Shown here one piece after another: positions 17,602 through 27,551 of a stretch of 64,000 nt of DNA. Under the pieces are notes generated by a model, which worked only from the letters and a program-made list of their open reading frames with translations, did not search any database and was not told where the DNA came from. The stretch spans positions 59,138,987-59,202,986 of the forward strand of contig CM048557.1 in assembly GCA_026413225.1 (NCBI GenBank), in the 5' to 3' direction. Numbering within the stretch: the stretch's first letter is position 1; the number at the start of each line of letters is the position of its first letter. Position numbers and translations under genes: made by a program. The DNA comes from Otis tarda (Eukaryota; Chordata; Aves; Otidiformes; Otididae).

Positions 17602-18539
17602 CTTGAATGAAACTGAGAGTTTTAGTGGCAGCACAAATGGCCAAATGGCAAGCTTTTTCTAAAATGAAGGGGTAACATCAATGTAAAAAGAAATTCTTAA
17701 TCATCATAGGCTACCTGATAATGATAAACTGGTGCTTTATAGCTATTTTGTGCTCCAACAAATGCAACAACTACAGCAATTATACCATTTCAATGTATAT
17801 TTCCCCCAACTTTCAAAACCCTGATGAAGCACAGCGATACTTAGCAACATACAAACTGCAAGAGGGAGTTTATAATGCAGAAGTTCATGAAGTTTGAACT
17901 TTTTCTTTAATTATTATACATACTAAAAATGAAATGCAGCAGTGGTGCTGTATTGTGTAACAGCGAACTCCATTCATGAACATTTCTCATTATAAACGAC
18001 AGCAAGAGAGCCTTGAATTGAAGGTGACATATCTACTGCCTGTCTTTTTGCTTTGTGAGCACTGTCACATTTGCAATCAGGTAGGCAGAGAAGAAGCTGA
18101 CCCCAATCTGACCAATTCTAGAGGCTCCATCATGAGCAATATTTCTATTAAGGCTCTGCTGCTGGACCTCACAGTAGTAATGGGGTCAGCTTTGGTCATC
18201 CTGTGCCTTAATCCATGGTGGTCAGAGTGCATTTGTGCTTGTCGGGTCATTCATTTCCAGGATCCAGCTTGTTTGGATCAGTCACAGACTCAAGTCTGAT
18301 TTTCTCCGAGACCACAACAGGAGGCTTGAGCACACTTAAGAATTTAGGCAGTGTTTTACTGGCTGAGTCACAGCTAGATTACTTGCAACCAAAGAATTGC
18401 AAACTGGCTCCCTCAGAAAGGTTTTATTGCTGGAATAGAAAGTGTTGATGAGCAACTATTTCAGCCTCAAAGGCAAGAGTCTCCTCCTCTTCATCCATGG
18501 GCTGATCTTTAGTTTGCACAGATTCACTATTAATAAGGC

Positions 18540-19060
18540 TAAATAGCGCTGAAACCTTACTGCATGTATACTTATACACACATGCACTAGACTGTGGCAT
18601 ATGGCTTTTGAAACTGAGTGAAAAAATACAAATAATTTTGGATATATGTCTTGAGAGCGAAGGACAAAGAAATATAATTATTGTTTCAGATGTATCATTA
18701 ATACTCCAATGTATATTTTGGATTGTCACTTCTCTCTGATTTCTAATTTCTTGCTTAAGTCGAAGATACTGTAGGATGAATAATTGTTCAATCAAGAGGA
18801 ATTTAGTAGGCTTTTTAATGTAGTCATGTTAGATTGTATTACAAAGCAAGAAAAGTCATCACAAGATTTGAAATATTACCATGAATTAATTACCCATTTA
18901 GATTCTGGTACATCCCAGAGTTGAAATTTTACAGTTATGACAAAATAACAAAGACTGGAGATTCTCACTCTCCTTTAACTGAAACACTACCTGTATAGGA
19001 ACACTCTGAGGTAATTATTCAATTTTAAGATCAAGCTTGAAATTACTCAGGGAGAATGAG
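18540..19060. other. Intergenic, no recognised feature
   Basis: AT-rich sequence 5' of the HSP90AA relic. No first exon, TATA box or heat shock element comparable to HSP90AA1 was found here, so the duplicated promoter is not recognisable. Confidence 0.5.
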
Positions 19061-19062
19061 GG

Positions 19063-19332
19063 ATATTGGCTCAGTTGGTATAATGATGAGACTGCAAGGA
19101 AACACATTTTTCTGAAGGGACATGTTCTAGTGTAAAGTTCCTCCTGTTGAGGAGTTGTTGTTGTAACCAAGTCTGAAGCCACCTAAAGATGTAGACTTCC
19201 TATTTAAGATATGCTACTATCTAATGTTCCTATTTAAGTTATGCATAAACAGCCCCCCTTATTCACCTGTTTTGAATAAAGACCATGAGAGCCTTGTGTC
19301 TCGCTACTAGCTGGTTCTCTCCTGTCACAGCT
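19063..19332 (+). repeat. Unclassified repeat-like stretch with LTR-like tail
   Basis: It opens with TGGCTCAGTTGG, a perfect polymerase III A-box-like match, with a weak B-box-like TGTTCTAGTG at about 19126. Further on, AATAAA at about 19275 is followed by a short T/C-rich region ending CTGTCACA, similar in layout to the end of a solo LTR. I found no clear target duplication, primer binding site or coding remnant, so class and borders are uncertain. Confidence 0.3.
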
Positions 19333-19554
19333 ATAGGAAGGAAAGAAGACAAGAAACAGAATAAATTATAATTTAGACTGACTAGAATGATTTAGAAGAT
19401 TATGACAAGATTATGTTTGAATTTTCCAAAGGGAAGTGATGGAGAGAAACATACTGTAGCCACATTTCAGCTTACCTTAGCAGAGCAACTAATCTTCATC
19501 AGCTAAGTCTGGCAGTAAAAGAATCACTGTCATCACTCATCTTTCTGCAGAATT

Positions 19555-19682
19555 TACTCTATGTAGGTAACCTTCAAACGACACTTTAAAAAAAAAAATC
19601 AGCCCATCACTTGGTTTTGACATGCAGCAGGAGAAGGAGAGTAGAGAGAAACTGAACAAGACTCCTTAGGCATGGAGCAAGG
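19555..19682 (+). repeat. Imperfect direct repeat, copy A
   Basis: This copy aligns along about 125 bases with 21590-21716, including GAGAGAAACTGAACAAG and an AGGTAAYCTTCAAACSACAC segment (Y and S mark the differing bases). It is not CR1 and I do not recognise the family. Confidence 0.75.
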
Positions 19683-19865
19683 CAAGAGAGGTGCTGAGAG
19701 TGTATTATTCTGACATACCACATATTGAAGGCTGAGTTTGCTAACCGACGTACTCGAGGCAAGCAGTCACCTCACTTCTTGTTTAGAAACTATGATCCTG
19801 ATCCTGCACTTCCAAAGAGCTTTTATAATCATTTCCTCCTACAGAAGGTAAGTAAAATGCTGAGT

Positions 19866-19894
19866 AGTCAACACTACTCAAAATAGTGTTGACT
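19866..19894. repeat. Perfect inverted repeat, 11-base arms, 7-base loop
   Basis: Arms AGTCAACACTA (19866-19876) and TAGTGTTGACT (19884-19894) flank CTCAAAA. It lies between repeat copy A and the CR1 at 19941. Confidence 0.8.
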
Positions 19895-19940
19895 TACATG
19901 GATACTGCACAAATATAAATGATAATGTTAAGAGTAAACT

Positions 19941-20090
19941 TAGAGAATCACAGAGTGTTTGAGGTTGGAAAGAACCTCTGGAGGTCATCTCATCCAACCC
20001 CGCTGCTCAAGCAGGGCCACCTAGAGCAGGTTGCCCATGACTATGTCCACTAACAGCTGCTCTGAAACAAACTCATTGATGGGTGACATC
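19941..20090 (-). mobile_element. CR1 LINE 3' fragment
   Basis: It starts AGAATCACAGAGTGTTTGAG, then GTTGGAAAGAACCTCTGG and CATCCAACCCCGCTGCTCAA with AGCAGGTTGCCC, the reverse complement of a CR1 3' region. Confidence 0.9.
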
Positions 20091-21589
20091 GCTTTGCAAT
20101 TACACAAAGTGGACCGCAGCCCTCCCTCAGAAAGAATCTTAAATCTAAACTTTCTACCGGAGCAGCTGATTCCACCCCGTCACACATGGCCGCAGCTCAA
20201 ATAGCACTGAAGAACAGAAATAGAAGGTGTCTCTATTTGTGAGTGGGAGGTGGCTAAAGTGCATTAACGGACTGTTCATGTTTCTGAGTGCAAATGGAGA
20301 TAGCAGCAGCCTAACTTCTCAGATTAATCCATTAAAGCAAAAGACAGGCTTAGAAACGATGTTAATAATATACTAATGAGGATTCCTCCTTGGTGCTTGC
20401 GCTATTGCTACAGCGGGCAAAGGGAGGAATATGGGTCTCTCTGTGTGCCCTCCTGCCCATCTAAGAGTTGCCACATAAGAGTTCAGCATGAAGTCTGTCC
20501 AGTTTGCAGTGCTGTTAGAATTCACCAGATGGGGCTAATACAGCAAATATAAATATTCTCTATAGACGTCATGCTGAACAAATATATAGAGATAGGGAGA
20601 GAGAGCAATATATATTTGTATGTGTGGCACACCTTCTAAAAGGTGGTTTGTTTCTTTTCTTTTAAGCTAATCCCCTCAATGAGTCCATTATTTATAATAG
20701 ATACTTTGTTTCAGTAATGTTGTATGAATTATATTTTTAACTATTTATCCATTCACCACCACCCCACAAACCAATATCTGTCTCTGGAAATTTGTAGGTT
20801 AGATCAGGCTTGCTTGTTTTAGTGGTTTTTTTTTTAATCTCTAAACAACTATTAAACCACATATATAAAAATTGAAGGGTATATGTTGTCTTCAGTTCCT
20901 AGATGTTATGCTTTTTTTCTATGTGTAAATAAAAATTAAAAAAAAGTTGTAAAAATTAATTTAAGCTTATAAATGTGTATGGCTTTCCCTTTTCATCTGG
21001 TACACTGATACATTGACTGATCCTGTCTCCTAAGTCCATCTCCCAGATTTGGTTTCATGTAGAGCCTCTGAACATATTTAGACATCACTGTAAAGTTTTA
21101 GTTAGCATCTACCTAACATCCTCATTTGTGTCAAATCACTGAATTGGGAAGTCAGTATTTGAAAATTGAAAGTAATTGCTTGTGAAAGATGTCAGACTGA
21201 CGCTCTCTATGTTCTAACATTTCTTTAATAAGCAATTCTGTCATTTTTACTATAAAAGGGGATGAAAATACAGTAAGATTTAGTATGTATCTATCCTATA
21301 TTTATTTTAGCACATTATACCTACTTATGAAAATAAAGATGACAGTGAACAGTCATCAGATGGCATTTAACTCAACTGAGTGAACAGCTATTGGGAAATG
21401 ACATAAATCATGTTATACCTAGCACCTGGTCATAGAAAGAGGGAGGCAAAAGACAGGGAATCTCACACGAATGTGCATATTTGATTAAATGATTACTGAA
21501 AAGTATACATTACATAAGAACATAACATTGTATGAGATGGATAAGGATGATAGTTTCAGGTAAACCAGAGAAGCAGGGACCCAAGAGCC

Positions 21590-21716
21590 TACTCTACAAA
21601 GGTAATCTTCAAACCACACTTTTCTTTAGTAATCCCATGACCTGCTTTTTATATAGAGTAAGAGAAAGAGAGCAGAGAGAAACTGAACAAGTCTAATTAG
21701 GCTTGGAGGAAGTCAG
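21590..21716 (+). repeat. Imperfect direct repeat, copy B
   Basis: Partner of 19555-19682, 2.0 kb away in the same orientation. Similarity begins at TACTCTA and ends near TTGGAGGAAG. Flanks do not match, which favours two insertions of one element or a short old duplication. Confidence 0.75.
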
Positions 21717-21719
21717 ACT

Positions 21720-24700
21720 TCCAGTTTGACAGGCACTTAGACTGCTGAAAGCCTGAGTGATAATAATTTTTTATGATGAATTAATTTTTTTGTGTGTGAT
21801 TAAATTGTAAGGTACCTATGATAATGACATAAAAATACATGCATTATAACAATAAATCTCCTTTCTCCTCAGCCAACCTCTCTTTGTTCTGTAGATGACA
21901 AAATCCCTATCAAAAAAAGAGAAACCCACTTTGATGGAAAAATTGTATTGGGAAGTTTTGTCTAAACAGTTACACAACTTAGATAATGCCCTTTATACAT
22001 GCCCTTGTTGATTTGCAAACCAAAGTAATGAGCATGACCATAATAACGACCATAGTGAAGCCAGCACATAATTCAGATAAATAAGCGCTCCTTTCTTTAA
22101 ATGTCCAATGATTCAGCTAGTGCTGAATGAACAGCCAGTGCTATGCAGTATCCAAAGCTCATGTGCTTTAGTGAGCTCATATAAATACTCATAAAAGGTC
22201 CCATTAGAAGATCACATGTCTAAAACTTTAATGCTTCATCTAAAACAATTTGTAGGCAGCCATGCAGGCCATGGAACTGAAATGACACTTATGACACTGA
22301 TGAAGAACCTCCTCCTATGACTGAACAGAAACCAAATAGCCATTTCTCTTCTGAAGCTCTCTGCAACGTGTTTTGAGATATTGCCTCATATGAGAAAGGT
22401 GATAAGGGAATGTAGAATGTGCTAACAAGTTTTCAGTCCCTCTTTGAGAAATACACCAAAGCAACAAAGATCTCACCATCAGTTAGGTAGATGACCTGGG
22501 GGAAACTGAGGAACCTAGGACAAATTTAAGACATCCATGCACATACGTCTCTTCCGTGCAAAATGTTCAGAGGCTCTTGATCCCGGTCACCTTTTAGAAC
22601 TTAGTCACTTCTTTATTTTAGGCTGGTAATGCTTCCATTTCCTTGGCTTTTAAAGTCCATTCTTTCCAAAGACACCTTTCTCAGCTTTCCTTATGTCCTG
22701 TTCTGCTTGGGGAGTCTTAAATCACACAATGGCAGCCACATTTCTTGCATGGATGACTGCTAACTAACTGTTGCTCACACCAACTACAGATTGCTTGGCT
22801 GACCTGCAACACTTGTCAATAACTATGTATTGTCATAACACGATAACATGAGCTTCCCAATGAAAACCAGCTGAACAAAATAGCAGATTCTGATGGAAGA
22901 GAAAATAAATTGGAAGCATTTTTTGTACCGAACCTTTTGTTGCTTGAGTTACAAACACACAAGAGTCTATTCAAGATTGCAGTTTAGGAGTGTTCTTGGC
23001 ATTCTCAGTGGCACTACATTCTCACACTGCAGCACTGATAAGCATCACTGTCTAGAAATTCCAGTTTTGTAAGACACTCAGTTGTTGCTGCTGGCCAACA
23101 GTCAGACCTTACTTATTCAGAGGTTTGTCATTCCTCAGCTAGATTGCAGCAATACCATATGTATGGATAAGATGTCTTCCGTAGTTAGAGAGTTTTGAGA
23201 AGTACATAATGCTGTAGCACGTTAGAAACATAAGCTATTTGTGGGCCCATCAAACCAATTTCTGTGTCTTTCCATAAATTTAAATTAAATTCATTATCTC
23301 AGTCTTATATTCAGAGAACATAATTTCCAGGACAGCTACAGCTTGAAGACAAGAACTGTTGTTGACAAGAACAGCACTCTTCACTCTGGAGGTAAGGTAG
23401 TCTTCAGGAGACAACTTACAGAGAGCTGATTGCAAACAGCAAAATGAAATCTTCCAAAGACACAACAGAGTTCACTGTCATCCACTCCCAACTGCAAAGC
23501 AGATTTCTTTTAGTTTGCCTTCTTTAATCAAATGTTTAAAAAATATCCATTTATTTTTAAGTAATAAAACCCCCAAACTACGAAAACAAAATGTTTCACA
23601 TGCTCTTGCTCTTGAGCAGGGATGAGACTACAAACAACATGCAATGTATTCTAGCGTAGCAGAAACTTACTTGATAACAGCCTTTCACTTTGTAATACAT
23701 ATCATAATGCATCACCTCATGTATTTAGTGTTAAATGTATGTGCTGGTTAAGAAGAAAATCTTAATGCAAATAAGGAGCTATTAAACTATGCCATAAACA
23801 ATATTTTCTCATGATGAAAGCAAATTAGACATACCTTAATGTACATGTAAGTCATTGGAAATATATTTCCAACACTGTAATTCTTTTTTTCCTCCCGTAT
23901 CAAATGGAACTTACATGCCATTCTCCTCACCAGCATCAATCTTTTGGCTTGCTCAGATGTGTTGCTTATCTATCTCTGTATGCCTCTGTCTGTTAGCAAT
24001 TCCCATACATTCATAATTTTTTACAGTTTGACACCTTGCAGAGCTTTTGACTCCTTTGACTCTTAAGCCAGTCACACACTAAATGCCTGTATTGATTTTG
24101 GCATCAGAAGTCCAAGCAAAACTTGACAGACCTACTATATTTGCCAGACACTGCAGGAATGGTTTCCCAGTTCCTGCCTCACAATCTGCAGGCAGCGTAG
24201 GCTAGAATAGATACTGTTTGCATGATGGAATATGGGAGTGGTCACCATCCTTTTTTTTTTTTTTTTGGCTCAGAAGAGCTGGTAAAAGTATAACTAATAT
24301 CTGTTGTTGCACTTTTCGGGAAGTAGCAGATGGCATTCAGATTCAAGCATAGAAAAGTTTTGTTGATAACTGTACTTGTATTGCATAAGTTTTAAGGCTG
24401 CAGTTTCCTCATGGCTAGCAAAAGCACTATTAATACTACATCCTGAAAAGCTGCAGGACCAATTTGGGCCCTGAATAAATCAATCTCAAAGGACCATGCT
24501 ATTTTATTAATGTTAGTGAATTTTGCTCGTCTGTTTTCCAATTTGCCAAAACATGTGCAAGAAGTAAAGGCACAATGGCACAACCACAGCAGTGGTTCTG
24601 ACCAACTTCTATTTCTTGTGCAGTGCACACAAAACAACACATCTAGGGGTGTCCTCATGGGATCATTTCAGAACTATTAGCTTTGGTTAGCTTAAAACAG

Positions 24701-26750
24701 AAGAATTTACAAGTGGTACAGAGAATTTTTTCATAAGGCTTAAGTCTGTAATCTTTTTTTTTTTTCCCATTCTATAACCAAGTATTTGGTGAGTATTGTT
24801 GATGGGGCTGTACAATAGTGTTCTTATGACTTGCAGCTGTGTTTTTGAAATGAATATTTGTCTTGGATTCTCTCTGGAATCTCTCAGCAGCTTTTATTGA
24901 TGTTTCTTGGTAAATGTTAAACACTACATCAATTCTTTGACTTTCTGCACCATCATGTACTGCTGATAACCAGGTACTTGTTAACTTTGTTTATCCTTTG
25001 GATCATACTCATACCATCACTGACAGATGGCCTGCTGTGATTTCTGTATGATTTGCATTCCACACAGTCCCTCTACCAAAGTTTCCTGCTTTGTTACTCA
25101 AAGTGATCCATCCAATGTCGTCAGTGTGTAATGAATAAGACATACTGAGTATGCCTGCTTGGAGCAACACTTTTTTTTTTTTTTTGTTAAATCCTTGTCT
25201 GTTTTGAATATTATTATTATTTAGAGATCCTCGCCTTTCCTACTCATCTTTTGGTGACTGAAAACACCCTAACCTTCTCTCTGAAAGTCCATTCATGAAA
25301 TTTCAGCATGAAAGAGCCACTCTGAAGACAACAGTTCTTAAAATAATTGCAGGTCTGCTCAACTACTTTTTGTGCTTTTAGGAGGTCATCAATACCATCT
25401 GGCAGGGCTGGTTGATAAGCTGACAAGATCTATTGGTCATTATTGATTGGCTTTATCTTAAGAATTTCAGCCTAGCTTTTTGTTTGTTATAAGCAAAATT
25501 AGTATAAAACCAAGTTTGATTTTCTGTACTTGTTCAGATATTCACTCAGATACATACTCTATTCTGCATGATTTAACCTGGAGAGCTTTAGCTGTTTCAT
25601 GTCTGTCAGCTACATTGTGCTAATATTTTGATGGTCAGCAGCAAGATAGTATTCAGCTGCAAACCACATCTCTTTGAACTAAACTGATTTGAAACTAAAT
25701 CCCTTTAACCCCCTGGAGTCTGAGTGGACTTCCGTGGTTGAACTGATCTAGTGGAAAGAAAGGCATGTCCTGCTTCCCTCTGGCTCTGCTGTGCGCTCCT
25801 GTCCCTTACCTTACATAGTCAGTGTTTTTCATTTAACCTTATTCATTTCACATTTGCAGGGAGTTTAATTCTCTACCCATTTATCTTTCAGAAATGGCTC
25901 TTATGAGATCAGATGAGCACTGCTGCTGGCAAAGAAAGCAGCAGCTAGTTGCAGTCAAGAAAGAAGAGAGGACAACCCCTTTGGTAGCAGCCACATTAGA
26001 ACAACACAGCTACACCATGAAACTACACCTTTTTATTGTTAATACAAGATGATCTAACTCTGTGCTGCTTATCTTCCTCTAGTTGCACATTCCCAACTCC
26101 TTCCTTACTTTGCTCTAGCAATTCTTTGACGAGTTGGATCAGCCTAGTTGCTGATCAAGATTGCTTACCTAAGAACCTGTCATTTCTTTGTGAGTGTTAG
26201 TTTTCAAGTAGATTGGACTCACCCTTTGGTTGCATAATTGCTAGAATTGATGTAAGGGAGGTAATGGAAATACATATCCAAACACAGAGGAGATATCAAG
26301 GCCCTTTTTTTACAGTTGGGAGATCAGTCTTAGATTAGTTTGAGTCAGTCATAAGGTTGTAATTAGACAAAATCTTTAAGCTGAAACTGCTGCCAAAAGA
26401 AACAGTCCTGCCTCCCTGCCCAGTGAAAACAATCCCTTCTAACCCTATGCTGCTTCTATCTGACATTGATCTGGTTCACCATGCAACACAGCTGTTTTTA
26501 TAGCTGCATGATGATCAGGACAATGAAGTGAGTTATCTGACAACCAGTTTTTCAGGTTAACACTTCAGGTCAACTCCCCAGCCTGGCTCTGTGTGTACCT
26601 GGCAGTTTAGAGGCTGGTGCGGAGCTGGAGGGATGGCGGTACAGTCTCCTTCAGGGGGAGCGAGGTGGGTTTGACACGGCGTGTGAGAAGTACAGCTGCA
26701 CACTTGCATTTGCTGTCTCTTAGCTGACTTACCCATGGATTCTCCCAGCA
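21720..26750. other. Intergenic stretch without recognised gene
   Basis: AT-rich sequence between the repeat pair and the WDR20 CpG island. It holds poly-T runs (about 24252-24267 and 25171-25185) and only short open frames, the longest about 88 codons. I see no transposon protein, RNA gene or conserved exon. Confidence 0.55.
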
Positions 26751-27283
26751 GGGCTTACCCACCCCATCTGACCAGGCTCTCAGGAACCGGCAGGTGCGCC
26801 AGCAGCAACCTGTGCACAAAGTTGGCCACGGCCAAACCGAACGAGCCTGTCAGCTCTCACCTGGGAGCCATCACCCCTACAAACCGGCGCTGCCCCAGCG
26901 CCCAGGCACCGAGGCGACGGATTCTCTGTGGGCCCGAAAAGCCCGTCCTCACACCCACCAGCCGGAGCCCGACTCCACTCACTCCCCATCCCTCACAGCA
27001 CTCATACCCCAGCGCCGACCCTTACACCCCACCGCCATCTTGAGCGACCCCCCCGGCGGGCGGCCTGCAGCCCCTCGCTCCGCCCACCAGCCCCCAGGCC
27101 CCGCCCCTTCCCGCGAGGGCGCACCCAAGGGCAGCCAGCCCGGCGCCTGCGCAGACGCGCAGTAAACAGGCTCCGCCGCTCCTCCCCCTTACGTCCTTTG
27201 CGTGGCCGCCTCCGCGCAGGGCCGCGGGAGCGCCGGTGGCGGCGGCGGTTGCGCAGTGGCATACATCCGGGCACTGGGGCAGG

Positions 27284-27343
27284 ATGAATGCTCCTTTCCA
27301 AGATGGCGGCGGAGGGAGGAGGGAAGGAGATGAACGAGATTAA
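27284..27343 (+). CDS. Upstream ORF overlapping the WDR20 start (19 codons)
   Basis: ATG at 27284 with A at -3 opens a frame offset from WDR20 and closes at TAA 27341-27343, 38 bases past the WDR20 ATG. If included in the mRNA it would divert some initiating ribosomes and reduce WDR20 translation. The peptide itself has no recognisable motif. Whether the start site lies upstream of it is inferred from the CpG island. Confidence 0.45.
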   Translation: MNAPFQDGGGGRREGDERD

Positions 27344-27551
27344 GACCCAGTTCACCACCCGGGAGGGGCTGTACAAGCTGCTGAGCCACTCAGAGTACAG
27401 CCGGCCTAACCGGGTGCCCTTCAACTCGCAGGGCTCCAACCCGGTCCGCGTTTCCTTCGTCAACGTCAACGACCAGAGCGGCAACGGGGACCGGCTCTGC
27501 TTCAATGTGGGCCGGGAGCTCTACTTCTACATCTACAAGGGGGTCCGCAAG
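27303..27551 (+). CDS. WDR20: WDR20, WD repeat-containing protein 20, coding exon 1
   Basis: Codes residues 1-83, MAAEGGGKEMNEIK to YFYIYKGVRK, closely matching the vertebrate WDR20 N-terminus. WDR20 is a WD40 cofactor that binds and stimulates the deubiquitinases USP12 and USP46, together with WDR48. The ATG at 27303 has A at -3 and G at +4. An in-frame ATG at 27288 would add MLLSK but has a poor context, so I chose 27303. The donor is AAG/GTACTG at 27552. The frame stays open about 80 codons into the intron, which is probably chance in GC-rich sequence. A short upstream ORF overlaps this start (27284-27343). Confidence 0.95.

Larger units (their letters stand above)
15368..18531 (-). pseudogene. 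Unprocessed HSP90AA pseudogene (tandem duplicate relic; exons 2, 3, 4 and 6 recognisable)
   Basis: Pieces homologous to HSP90AA1 exons appear in order on the same strand: exon 2-like 18531-18387, exon 3-like about 18315-18025, exon 4-like 17601-17468, exon 6-like 15529-15368. Exon 4-like is exactly 134 nt as in HSP90AA1, is open, and I count 35 of 45 residues identical. Gaps between pieces resemble the real introns (about 71 versus 93 nt, about 423 versus 503 nt), and acceptor AGs survive, so this is a DNA-level duplicate, not a retrocopy. The start codon is replaced (AAT), exon 2-like lacks the QLMSLI segment, exon 3-like has stops and indels, and exon 6-like lacks the RRAPFDLF segment. I find nothing of exons 5 and 7-11. 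The sequence has clearly lost chaperone coding capacity. Confidence 0.88.

Noticed and set aside
15368-18531. The idea that the HSP90 relic is a processed retrocopy
   Set aside because: The exon pieces are separated by intron-sized sequence at the right places and acceptor signals remain, which a retrocopy would lack.
27002-27505. Minus-strand open frame of 167 codons
   Set aside because: It is antisense to WDR20 exon 1 and its GC-rich promoter, with no recognisable motif.
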